Below the pieces are notes generated by a model that was given only the letters and a program-made list of their open reading frames with translations, had not been told where the DNA came from and did not search any database. This document shows, one piece after another, positions 34,120 through 45,190 of a stretch of 64,000 bases of DNA (positions are counted from its first letter, which is position 1; every line of letters begins with the position of its first letter). The DNA lies in contig CM031600.1 of assembly GCA_018398815.1 (NCBI GenBank), forward strand, positions 46,530,115-46,594,114, read 5' to 3'. This DNA comes from Conus ventricosus (lineage: Eukaryota; Mollusca; Gastropoda; Neogastropoda; Conidae). A program made the position numbers and the translations under genes.

Positions 34120-34219
34120 AGAGGGGTTTCGGTACCGATGTATGATGTCCCTTTTAAGGTGAAAGGGAGTACCAAAATGCAGGCGTCCAATCGCAAAGGT
34201 TTGAAAATGTAGTTGTTCA
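34120..34219 (-). CDS. TUT4/7: TUT4/7-like uridylyltransferase, exon 8, haplotype B (1-bp deletion)
   Basis: This is the allelic partner of the exon at 4952-5052. It should encode the NNYIFKTFAIGRLHFGTPF block that follows the PAP-associated domain. It is 100 bp rather than 101 because one base is missing at about 34200 (a C present in copy A), which breaks the frame after the first few codons. Acceptor tttgcag and donor TCT|gtaagt are unchanged. Either haplotype B carries a null allele or this is an uncorrected base error; the other lesions split between the copies favour errors. Confidence 0.8.
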
Positions 34220-34824
34220 CTGCAAAACAAACAAAACTCAACTGTAACATCATATAAAGCCAGGCATACATGTTTCGCCTGAGTTCTGTTTATCTTACTC
34301 AGACAAACATAAACATCACTCACGCATATATTTTCATCCATCTGCCTAAACACATGTCAATCACCACGGACGCAAAACTGCAGACTGCAAAGAGGTCAAG
34401 AGGGAGATAATCATCTCACCTCACTTTCTGACTGTTCACATTTATTACAGTCCTGTTCTCTTGTTCAGGTCCCTGACCCTCCTAGGCAGCGCAATCACTG
34501 CAGCTACAGGAAAACTGTTCAGCTGGCTGGACTGTCCTCCCTATGTTATCAGCTATGGCAACTTGCCATTGACCATGGTTCAACCCACAGTCTGCATGAA
34601 GACTTCATCCGCATGTGAACCACCGTGTGTGTGCTTCAAACTTGACAGTTTGACACTACCAGCAATGATGTGTGCTGAACAGACAGTCAACCTGTGAATA
34701 AGAAACAGATGGAGAATCAATCATATCAACAGGAGATGATGAAAACCCTTCATATGTACAATGGAAATCTTACCTTGTGAAAGGTAAAGACACTTATCCT
34801 GTTTCCTCTGAATCTAGAACAAGC

Positions 34825-37800
34825 AAAAAGGAATTTGACCACAAAATGTAGTCTGATGATACACTTACCTGTTCTGACATGTTGCCTTAACCAATGCCAC
34901 ACATCAGGATTCCCATAAAAAAAAATTAAAAAATGAAGTTCAGGGAGCTAAATCATCCCTTTAACCACAAGGCCAACAGCAGCAGTCTCCCTTGGTGAGT
35001 TCATACCCGATTCACCCTGACAGTCTGAATTCAGTTTATGCCCCTTTTCCGCACTGCGGGGAGGGAAGAGTGTGTCCTAGTGTTTAACAGGAAAGAATAT
35101 CATAAAACTACTTTCTGTAATAAATATTCCTTTCCTTCATACTTGCCTGTCCAAACAAATGCCTGAATATAAAAAAGGATGGAGGGAGAAACCAGTCCAA
35201 TCCTCAGACTCACATACACATGAGGCTGACCATAACTCTTCCCAGAGCTCTGTGCCAAAAGCTAATGGTCCTGAAGTCTCAGGCTGTCTCCTGGAGCTTA
35301 AAGGATGTCCCTGCTCGAGCTCATGGCTCCACTAGCACGAGTCATATATGAGAAAATAAAATGAGCCAGGGTCAGGAAAAGGAAAGGACCCAACCAATCA
35401 GACTTTACGTGCCAATGCAAGCAACTGCTGCCCAACAGTCAGGCGTCACTCACACTGAGACACACAGAAATGTCAAATATGATACTAGCTGAGGGAAAAA
35501 GATGACAGTAATACAATGGGTGTACCAAAAACACCAAATTTACATTGTAAAAGGACCAATACATATGTTATCAGATAATTGCATGGGGCATTCCACTGGT
35601 CACCTGATGTTAAGGGGCTTTAAGGTATAAACATAAAATCTGACCTCCTGGCACTAGCCCAGGAGCAACTATGTACCAGTGAGACAAAAAAAGGGTGTGT
35701 CACGAACACCAAATTCATGTGGTAAAAGGCACCAAGATACAAACGTAAGGGAGCAACCAAGGGGTGCGCCAGAACACCCAATATACTTGGCTAACCAGGT
35801 GCAGATCAAAGAGGACTACAGAGCTATTTCACAGATGGCCGTGCCAATAAAAATGCTCAGAGTAAATAGGAGAAGTGGCGAACCCAGACAAATACCCAGG
35901 TTCTTGTGTGGATCATGCNNNNNNNNNNNNNNNNNNNNNNNNNNNNNNNNNNNNNNNNNNNNNNNNNNNNNNNNNNNNNNNNNNNNNNNNNNNNNNNNNN
36001 NNNNNNNNNNNNNNNNNNNNNNNNNNNNNNNNNNNNNNNNNNNNNNNNNNNNNNNNNNNNNNNNNNNNNNNNNNNNNNNNNNNNNNNNNNNNNNNNNNNN
36101 NNNNNNNNNNNNNNNNNNNNNNNNNNNNNNNNNNNNNNNNNNNNNNNNNNNNNNNNNNNNNNNNNNNNNNNNNNNNNNNNNNNNNNNNNNNNNNNNNNNN
36201 NNNNNNNNNNNNNNNNNNNNNNNNNNNNNNNNNNNNNNNNNNNNNNNNNNNNNNNNNNNNNNNNNNNNNNNNNNNNNNNNNNNNNNNNNNNNNNNNNNNN
36301 NNNNNNNNNNNNNNNNNNNNNNNNNNNNNNNNNNNNNNNNNNNNNNNNNNNNNNNNNNNNNNNNNNNNNNNNNNNNNNNNNNNNNNNNNNNNNNNNNNNN
36401 NNNNNNNNNNNNNNNNNNNNNNNNNNNNNNNNNNNNNNNNNNNNNNNNNNNNNNNNNNNNNNNNNNNNNNNNNNNNNNNNNNNNNNNNNNNNNNNNNNNN
36501 NNNNNNNNNNNNNNNNNNNNNNNNNNNNNNNNNNNNNNNNNNNNNNNNNNNNNNNNNNNNNNNNNNNNNNNNNNNNNNNNNNNNNNNNNNNNNNNNNNNN
36601 NNNNNNNNNNNNNNNNNNNNNNNNNNNNNNNNNNNNNNNNNNNNNNNNNNNNNNNNNNNNNNNNNNNNNNNNNNNNNNNNNNNNNNNNNNNNNNNNNNNN
36701 NNNNNNNNNNNNNNNNNNNNNNNNNNNNNNNNNNNNNNNNNNNNNNNNNNNNNNNNNNNNNNNNNNNNNNNNNNNNNNNNNNNNNNNNNNNNNNNNNNNN
36801 NNNNNNNNNNNNNNNNNNNNNNNNNNNNNNNNNNNNNNNNNNNNNNNNNNNNNNNNNNNNNNNNNNNNNNNNNNNNNNNNNNNNNNNNNNNNNNNNNNNN
36901 NNNNNNNNNNNNNNNNNNTGCATGTAAACAAAGGTAAAGGAGTACACCACGACCACTCAGACATTGCTTGGCGACAGTTGGGGTCCCCACGAGAGTCAGT
37001 CCAAGAGTGTGCCATGAACATTCAAACTAACCTGGTGAAAGGCAACATCTGCAAACAAGTAACGACACAGCCAGAGCCCCTCTGATGGCAAAATATGTGT
37101 CTCAATGTTGACTCGGCAGATTTCCCTCTTTCTCTTTTTCATCTGACACATAAAAGAGAAAGGGGTACTAAGGAGCCTTGCAAGCCACCACTATTCCTGC
37201 TAGACAGTCCAGAACTTCCATGTCCTCTGCCATGTCTCTTTGGTAAAACCTGCCAAAGGTGGTCATCCATCTCCAGCCAGCAGCCTGACATAGGTCAGTG
37301 ACTGCCATGTTCCCCCAGAGGGCGTAACTGGTGGACAGAGCCCAGACTTCATGTGCCCTGATATCCTTCCTCTATGGGGGGGAAGTGGTTTCTGGCCTTA
37401 GACATAAGCCTGGAGGATGACCTGCGCAAGCCAAGAACTTATTGTCTGGGGTTTCACAGCAGCACCCTGCCTGTCACGCTGTAACCGCATGTCACAGGAG
37501 CCTAACTCTGTCCTCTGAAGACACTCCTTCAGTGCTCTGACAAGACAGTTAACCTGCTCCACCTTCAAACGTCTTGGCCTGGGGCAGTACAACAAAGGGG
37601 CCAGCGGAGGCAAGGTTATCATCAGGGTCGCTCTTCGGGCTTCGCGGTCATGGCCAGGAAAGTCAGTCACATGGACAAAGTGATCGTGCCACTTCAAGGA
37701 CTATGGGTCCCTGAAAAAGGGAGGGACTTCACTGACCCTGCAAGCCGAGGCCAGGGTGACCATAAAGCAGGTCTTTAGGATGAGGTTCCTGATACAGCAT

Positions 37801-39003
37801 TCAGCGATGGGCTCAAAGTCTCCCAAGGCCAGTTACTCCAGGACAATGGAAGGCTCAACTTCGGACACCTGTTTCGTTACTCCAGGACAATGGAAGGCTC
37901 AACTTCGGACACCTGTTTCGTCTATGGAAGCCCAATGCAGCACATAAGACCAACTCAGTCAAAAATGGATTATACATGATATCAATGTCTCTGACCATCA
38001 GCCTGAAGGTTTTTGCAATACCTGTCCTAAAGTCTCTCTAGGTGCTGGCTTTCCTCCCGAGACCTGGAGGTCCTCAATAAAATGAGCAATGTCTTCAGTC
38101 TCCTCTCTGCTTGTAAAACCCAGTGGTTTGCCCTTCCAAACCACTGACCCCCCTTGGAGTCACCTCTTCCTGGTAACTCCCCATGCTAGCACTTTGACAA
38201 GGTGGCAAACTCAACCGAGGCGACCCTGGCAAACGTTCAGATGCCAGCCGCTCTTCATCACAAGGTGCCCGGGGTAGAGGGCACAGAGCATACTGGGGGA
38301 GGACGCTGGCCTGTCTCCATTGGACCTGGGAGCATAGGCTGAACGGTGAAGCAGGAAGCGTCTGTCGCTGCCCTTGCCAAAACCGGCAGAATGTCGAGAC
38401 ATTCAAGACAAGAGCCAAAAAGTGTGCACCATGTTGAATTGGTCCAACTCTTGCTCAAGTTGCATGGAAGGAATGGAGAAAAGCCAGAACAGCTGACATA
38501 GGTTTCATGTGTGTTGAGCTTTCCGACATCACGTGCAGGCTCTGGAAGTATGAGGATGAGAAGAAACACCAGCTGATTTGGTAGATGCCAGGGTGCTCTG
38601 TGATGACGGCGACTGCAATGGCGATGATAAGTGCAGGTGTTTGGTATTTTCTCCATTGGCCAACATGAAGTGTTTTCCTCCTGAAAGGAGAAGGCTGGCT
38701 GAAACGACTGTTTTAGAGAATTCAAGATGGAAAACGAACTCAAGAAGTCCTGTCAAGGGTGTGTTTTCTCGCTGTGGAAAAGTAAAAATCTGAATCCACA
38801 GGTTGTTAAGGTGAACCAAGTATGATCTCACTAAGGGAGATTACTCATGTTGGTCTGATGGTTAAACTGAAAAGTTGGCTCCCCACAATCTTTTTATGGT
38901 ATCATGATGTATGGCGTTGTTCCATGCCTAGTGGAGATAAGGCATTGGTCTGGACAGGTAGGTACAAAGAGAAAACATTTCTACAGAAAATCGTTATAAA
39001 CCA
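34825..39003 (-). mobile_element. Older DIRS-like element (DIRS-2), copy B
   Basis: Same element and position as 5659-8810, nearly identical apart from small indels, including a tandem duplication of about 50 bp at 37825-37925 (two copies of ggacaatggaaggctcaact). It is interrupted by the spurious 1000-N gap at 35919-36918. Recombinase remnants are at 37398-37697. Confidence 0.75.
35919..36918. other. Assembly gap 2 (1000 N)
   Basis: Exactly 1000 N. Copy A at about 6747-6757 reads ggatcatgc then tgcatgtaaac with nothing between, which are the two edges of this gap. The real gap is therefore zero bases. Confidence 0.95.
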
Positions 39004-39011
39004 AAACTTAC

Positions 39012-39059
39012 TTTTCCTTGACAGTCCACCTCCCAGGTTATGATTCAAGTCAAAGGGGT
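39012..39059 (-). CDS. TUT4/7: TUT4/7-like uridylyltransferase, exon 7 (DPFDLNHNL), haplotype B
   Basis: A 48-bp micro-exon encoding DPFDLNHNLGGGLSRK, a near-invariant TUT4/7 signature at the end of the PAP-associated domain. Acceptor gttgtttcag and donor AAAA|gtaagt are strong. Phase runs 1 to 1, matching the flanking exons. The end of an old DIRS element lies within about 20 bp of the donor, in the intron on its left. Confidence 0.9.
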
Positions 39060-39311
39060 CTGAAACAACACAAAGAGAGACAGACATTTTTTGTTACACC
39101 CCAGTGTGATGTCCACAGCCACCAAACAGAATGTGGCAGACAGACACAGCCATCCCAGGAGATTACAGGGAGGGAACCTGTCTCACTACACACTGATACC
39201 ACTGATGACAACGCATTAAGATGTACAGGATAGGATAATGTTGCTTATAGCCCAGCCGACCGCAAAGGGCCACATCAGGGCTGTCACCACGTCAAAATCA
39301 ACTCACCAGTC

Positions 39312-39348
<37 letters not shown>

Positions 39349-39628
39349 AACTTTCACACATCTCATTAAATGACATCGTCTAGAAACGCACCAGAAATTG
39401 CATTAAAAATCTTTCTTCCGTAAAATCTTAAATCAGATGAAAAATGTTAATCTCTCTCAAAAACTCAAGGATCACATCAGGCGGGACATCCCTGAACAGG
39501 ATCTTCATGGACTCCGCTGTAAAATGTTTGTGTCTCACATCGTGCAAGTCCCAACACTCTAAAAGAACATGTTTCATTGTGAGTGGCGCATGACATGGAA
39601 TACACCACGGAGCTTCTTCACTCTTTAA

Positions 39629-41109
39629 CCCTCTTGCATTCGCATTTTCCAGCCTAGAACTGCTCCTAGTATTCGTATTGTTTTGAGAAATTTAAGCTAA
39701 AACTCACCTACTGCCTTTGAAAGGCTGTAGTGGACAAAGTTTCCACTGCAGCGCTGTCAAATTTAGTATGCAAAATTCTAATACATCATATTTCATAATG
39801 CAGAGATGTCACATGTTTGGGATGCATGTGGGTGTCATTGTCACCCTGTTTGTCACAAAACAATGGGACATCAAACGTAGACAATGTTACTATAATACAC
39901 CAGACAGACAATAACATTGTCGGCATGCGTTTGTTAGTATAAATCATCAAAGGGTGTCCTACCTCAACTTGTAAACAGCAGTCCTGGTTCAGTAAATCCA
40001 GTTTGGGGTGTCACTAAGTGTCACATGATTGTCACATACTCAAACATGGGGCCAGGTAACTTAACGGGGTTTTTTTCGTCCTAAAAGGTGTGTTTGTCAC
40101 TACTTAACGACTTTTAACACCGGAATATACACAGTCACAGAAAGAAGTAAAATCCATTCTTTACACTCTAATGTGGTGTCTGGTCACACACGGCAGGAGG
40201 GTGTCACCACTGTCACATGTCACCAATATGGTAAACACTACTCTTGATCCATGGTTTCTACCAAGTTGGCTGCATGGCAGAAACCGTGTTTTCGACATCA
40301 CCCCACTGATCCGTGGCTCGCTAAACCGAAGATCAGTCGATCAGTAGCACCAGAGTCTTGGCTGACGTTTGATCCCCATCATGACGAGCACAGTTACGTA
40401 TGCGCGCATCTCCGCAGGTGTCGTATCCTGCCAAAGTAGGTCAGGTTGTCCCCGCTTTGCCATCTGCTGCCTGGCGTACAGGTTCGTCTGGTCAGCAGCT
40501 GTAGTAAAAAACAACTGCAGCAGGAAGAGAAAAAATAACCCAGAGGTGTATCTGTGTCTGGCAAATCATGATTTGGCCCAGTCTCTTCCTCAAAAGGCTG
40601 AACCACAGGTGCGGAAGTTGCCGGTCGCCACGTGGTCACAAACGCAAACAAAGGCGCATCATCATCTTCATCACTTTCTTCGCCTTCTTCTCCCTCTTCT
40701 TCCTCTCAAACATCCACATCACTTTCATTTAACTCCTCTCTTTCATATCTTTCTACTTCTTGTAATATATCATCCAACTCCTCTTTCGTATAATCAAAAA
40801 ATCGGCGTCAGTAGAAGCGCTAGCAGACGCCATTTTCAGAAACAAGGCAATGCCGTCTGCAGCAATGGAATGCGGTCAGTTCACGACCCTAGTCTTTGTG
40901 ATTGAGTTGTTTCCCACACCCCATACTACTGCTAAGATTTCATTGGACCCTCTCAGGGATGCACGTTTATTTTTGGCCAGCCCTGACTTAAAACAAGGTC
41001 GCAGTGTGTGAGGGAAAGTAACGCGGCACGTACGGCCGGTTGCGGCCGGAACGAACAGCAGGGGAGACAAACACAGCGGCCGGATACGGGCGAAACGAAT
41101 GCAAGAGGG
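39629..41109 (-). mobile_element. piggyBac-type transposon, deleted, inside I-like fragment (haplotype B)
   Basis: A 1481-bp insertion with perfect 14-bp terminal inverted repeats CCCTCTTGCATTCG / CGAATGCAAGAGGG and TTAA on both sides (39625-39628, 41110-41113). The uninterrupted site is seen in the full-length I-like element at about 24478-24486. Minus-strand sequence at 40390-40834 encodes a transposase N-terminus: acidic, then TGPNHDLPDTDTPLGYFF, LLQLLT and NLTYFGRIRH. The catalytic core is missing, so it depends on a transposase elsewhere. Confidence 0.92.
40390..40834 (-). pseudogene. piggyBac transposase N-terminal fragment
   Basis: Contains EEETGPNHDLPDTDTPLGYF, matching the G-P-(N)-H...P-L-x-Y-F-x-x-(L)-x-(D/x)-L-(L)-x-x-(I/L) start of PGBD-type transposases. 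Upstream (40680-40834) is acidic (EEEEGEEGEE with a stop). No DDD residues are present. Confidence 0.75.
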
Positions 41110-42492
41110 TTAAAAGGTAAGAATGGGTAAAATACGAATGGCCGGTGTGCAGCCGGCACAGAACCGTTTCCTCTTTACGACCTCCCGACGTAGATGGGAG
41201 GAAGTCCTTAAGGTTTGGACGGATCTGAAAGAGTTTGTTATTCGTCTGTGTGTTCCAATCCTCCTGCCAGAGGTCTCTCACATAATCGTTAATTTTGGGT
41301 TTCACATCTGAGCAGGGGATATAAACGTTGGACAGTTTCTCTCTTGTGGCGTTCTTGGCTAAACGATCAACCATTTCGTTCCCGCCGATGCCAACATGAC
41401 CAGGAACCCAAGCAAGAGTAATGTTGTAACCGTCCGCCTTCAACTTGCTAAAAAGTTCAAAAAAAAGTAAAAGTTCTGGATGCTGAAGGTTGCGGCCAGC
41501 TATGGCCTCCAAAGCTGACAGCGAATCCGACAGAACCAGAAAGTCCCTCTTCGAAGAATGCGAGATTATCTTCAAAGCCAAAACCAGAGCGGTAAGTTCA
41601 GCAGAATAGACAGAAGCATCGGAATGAATATGTTCCAACAGTATCTGAGAAGGAGCCCCAGGGCAGTAGGCTGCACAGGCCACTCCATCTTCAGACTTGG
41701 AACCGTCAGTGAAAACTTTTTGACAGGATGGGAATATTAAGATGTACAATGAAAATATCAGTCTGTATAGTATGTGCCAGTAGGATACAAACTCATTACT
41801 TCTGACTACAAACTCGATGTAACAACTGAGCCAGCATGTATAAAAAAAAAAAGTTAAAAAAAAAACACAGAAAAAAAAACCAGTGTGCTTTTTATTACTA
41901 CTGCAGCTGTAGATGATAATGCTAATGTCTTTTAGTCTCTCACCTTCTTTAGGACAAGTTGTCAGAGACTACTACTTCATCAATAATCCATAAATGCAGC
42001 ATAAAACAAAGATATTCTTCCACCAATAACATTTTGTATTCACCATTGGTGTCCAAGGCAAAAATACTGTTACAGCATGTGCTCACATGCACCCAGATGC
42101 GCTCAAACACCAATGCACTTATCTAAACAAGCAGACATCCATACTCAAACAGACATGTACCAATACCCACACATTCAAACACACACACACTCACTCATCC
42201 ACGCACAGGCAAGACTGATACTTCATGAATGCTTACTCTCTCCCCCCTCCACACACACATGCAAACACATATAGTGACCTCAAGATCTCTCTACATTATC
42301 CTAACAAACGAAAAACAAAACAAAAAAAATAAAAAAATAAAATAAAAGAAAAGAAATCCAGAAAAAGCAGTAACAGTCTTCTCGGTTTCACCATTTCATC
42401 CCAACTCTTCCCCACCCACCCTCCGTCCACGATGTAGAGTCCTCCCGACCCTCCATCTCCACCCCCTCTCCCTGTTCCAATCTCCCCCTCAC

Positions 42493-42664
42493 CCTCAACG
42501 GCGATGTTGTTTCCGTTCCACATCTTCTCGAACTTGGAGAGTGGCGCCAACTGCCTGATGCTGATGACCATGGTCCTCCAGTCGAAGCGCTCCATGTAGT
42601 AGCGCAGGAAGCCCAGCCACAGCTCTGCCAGGTCCTGCCGGTTCTTCCCACTCTCCCTCCACAC
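42493..42664 (-). CDS. TUT4/7: TUT4/7-like uridylyltransferase, exon 6 (PAP-associated domain), haplotype B
   Basis: A 172-bp exon open in phase 0, ending one base into the next codon. It encodes SGKNRQDLAELWLGFLRYYM followed by FDWRTMVISIRQ, the classical PAP-associated domain start (GELWLGLLRFY.E.FD...ISIR in the family). Acceptor is a gcagcctcag tract and the donor is GAGG|gtgagg. The terminal G is completed by AC of the next exon to give the Asp of DPFDLNHN. It is almost identical to the copy at 9786-9957 and shows no lesion. Confidence 0.9.
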
Positions 42665-42796
42665 CTGAGGCTGCACACACACAACGCAGGTTTCCTGTCC
42701 TTTACAGTTAATCTGCATGGCGTCATACCATATTGTATTTATTGCATTGTGTTGTACTGTAAGCTGTGTTCAGATGTAGATCAGAGAAGGGGGTGG

Positions 42797-42850
42797 GCAG
42801 GGTCTGCCGGTTCTTCCCATTGCCTCTAAACACCTAGGGCTGCGCAAGCA
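42797..42850 (-). repeat. Degenerate echo of exon 6 start, haplotype B
   Basis: Same local duplication as 10092-10145, so it predates the haplotype split. It lacks an open frame and a proper acceptor. Confidence 0.75.
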
Positions 42851-43779
42851 CATTGTATGTTTGCAGCAGTTTACAATAAATCTGTACGGCGTCATACTGT
42901 ATTGTAGTTTTACACTGCATTGTACTGTACTGTAAGTTGTATACAGATGTAGATCAGAGGAGAGGGGGAGGGGGAACATGGTCTGTCTAATGCTGAGCAA
43001 TGCCATGCTTTGGGAGAAAAAAAATGTATATACTATAAAGCCACTTGGTTTGGGGCGATATGTGGCAGGCCCTGTTTATTTGCTTGATGACGAATGCTTC
43101 TCTATGTTTTACCATGTACGTTTGGTGTTCGTGATGCACCTTTTACATTTCTGTCATTTCTATGTGTACATCTGTTGTTCTGCTTTTTGTAATGTAATGT
43201 AATGTAAAAGGATATTTATCAGGGATGAAAACAGTTTTTAAAAAAAAAGAGGAGATTGGCGGGGATCTGGGGTTCACCATGGGCCCCCAGTGGGGTACAT
43301 GGGCAACAGCCCGGCGGGGGTCAGGGGGCGGTGCCCCCTGAAGCTGAAGCATATTTTGTATTAAATAAGGCATAAAAATCTTTAGAAATCACTTTCTTGC
43401 TTCTAAACAACTCATTCTATAAAACAGCTTTCAACACCATGAAGACCGAGACTGATGTGGAAAGAAACTATGTCAATTGACACAAACATTTAGTATGATG
43501 AATCCTCAGAACTCTAGCTAAAGAAAATTTGACAAACAGTGCTTTCAGGACATAAACAATAAGGCCTGTAGATAAGTAAATCAGAGTGGGAAATCAAACT
43601 AAGTAAATCAGATGTATGAAAACGACTGCTGGACTTCAATAAACACAATATGAAAAATGATTACTTTGAAGTCCTTTAAAAAAAAAAAACCTGAAGCTTT
43701 TGGGCCTTAGACCTTTCATCAGGAAACACTAAACACAAAAAAAGAACAAATGACATAAAAACAAACTGATGTCACAACA

Positions 43780-43784
43780 GTACC

Positions 43785-43815
<31 letters not shown>

Positions 43816-43867
43816 ACTTCCCCTTACAACTAATCATATCCCCCCCCCCCCCCCCCTTGACAAGTGT

Positions 43868-43900
<33 letters not shown>

Positions 43901-44060
43901 GGGGTGATTGTGTGTGTGTGGGGGAGTGTTTGTGTGTGTGTGTGTGAGGTGGGGATGGGTGTGGGGGGGGAGGGGGCGAAGTGTGTGGGGTATGTGTGTT
44001 GTGGGGTGAGGGTGGGGGTTGGGGAAGGAGGAGGAGTAGAGGAAGTATATAGGTAGTGGG
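43780..44060. repeat. C-run, GT and G-rich low-complexity tract
   Basis: Two C-runs (43783-43800, 43840-43857), (GT)n and G-rich sequence inside the hAT-like element. No gene. Confidence 0.9.
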
Positions 44061-44584
44061 GGGAGTGGGCTGGTGGAAAAGGATTTCATAGTGGGGGCTG
44101 TTAGCAGACACCTAACAAATGTAGCAAACGTTTGCATTATACCAGGGGAAAAGTGTTACACAATACTGTTGTGACATCAGTTTATTTTGATGTCATTTGT
44201 TCTTTTATATTCTTTTTGTCACTTTGACGTTTTTCCCTTGCTTTGAAGACTACGAGTGGAAGTACTTTGAGTAGGAGTCAAACTATCTTTGGAAATTAAA
44301 CGTAGATTGTTGCATACCCAATGATCTGAAACATGCTGTAATGGTGTGGGAAACACACACATTTTCTGTTGGTGACTGGGACGCTCGATGTGATCTGATT
44401 GCCACAAAGCCACGACTACCAAAGTAGACACGTTTTTGGCAAGGCTCGCAAAACACTTCAAATTTGCCGTCTTTGTCATGTTTTCTTATTACATCCGCGA
44501 CTCTGCGGTCACACACGTCCTTTTGCTGCCACTCGGTCTTCTAGTGGTTCACATACTGCTTTCTTTCTTTTTTCGTTTTGTTTG

Positions 44585-44985
44585 CACTCACGAGCGCCCG
44601 ACTCGTGATCCTGGGGTTACGGGTTCGAATTTCGGTACAGGGGGATTTTTCCCTCGGAGTTAACATTGGTTCTGACTCCATTCCCCATACAGTCCTTCGA
44701 ATGAGACTATAAACCGAGGTTCCGTGTGTGAACGCATGCACAACATCTTGCACACACGTAAATTTAAATCCCATCACCAACTTTCGGAAGAGAAGGCCAG
44801 TTTGGCCGTTGGTATGGATGACACGCTACACATAGCATGCACCTTCCCCGAAGTTGGAGTATGGCTGCCTTAATGGCGGGATAAAAAACGGTCATACACA
44901 CGCAAGTGTCAGAATCTTCAACTCGATGAAGGTGGACACTCAAAGAAAGAAGAAGAACTCTCACTGTGAATCGACGCCATGATGA
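44585..44985 (+). mobile_element. tRNA-derived SINE, 5'-truncated
   Basis: Begins in the tRNA 3' half (ggggttacgggttcgaattt, B-box). It continues with a central part containing gaatgagactataaaccgag and ends in an A/G-rich tail. It shares its body with the SINE at 62430-62955. It sits inside the hAT-like element. Confidence 0.75.
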
Positions 44986-45190
44986 GAAATGATACTGGAA
45001 GGAAGCATAATGAGAACTACGCCGTTTGAGAACATTACCGACAAAGAAAAAATTCGCTGTGCAGACAAGTTGAGATCGTTTCTGAGCTTCATTCTTCAAA
45101 TAATTTTTCGGCGGAGACTTTTTCTTTCGGCGGAGATGCGAAAAAATAACGGCGGAGACGGCAGAAACGGCGGAGGAGTTTTCATCCCTG

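Larger units (their letters stand above)
39228..41735 (-). mobile_element. 5'-truncated I-like insertion, haplotype B only
   Basis: Same family as 24084-30088, reduced to the RNase H end (from FTDGSKSEDG) and 3' UTR. It is flanked by a 13-bp target duplication, attaagatgtaca, at 39215-39227 and 41736-41748. Copy A (about 9025-9040) shows the single uninterrupted site. A piggyBac element (39629-41109) lies within it. RNase H here is open (40988-41749 includes WVPGHVGIGGNEMVDRLA) where the full-length copy has a 1-bp lesion. Confidence 0.92.
43220..45190. mobile_element. hAT-like DNA transposon, deleted, haplotype B only (6-bp TSD)
   Basis: A 1971-bp insertion absent from copy A (gatatttatagagtg at about 10475-10490). 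Ends are CAGGGATGAAAAC... and ...GTTTTCATCCCTG, flanked by a 6-bp duplication ATTTAT (43214-43219, 45191-45196). The right subterminal region repeats GGCGGAGA. On the minus strand 44283-44516 encodes a zinc-finger-like fragment (FEVFCEPCQKRV, then HRASQ), as at the N-terminus of hAT-type transposases. The rest of the transposase is missing. It contains a 5'-truncated SINE (44585-44985) and C-rich and GT-rich low-complexity DNA. Confidence 0.85.
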
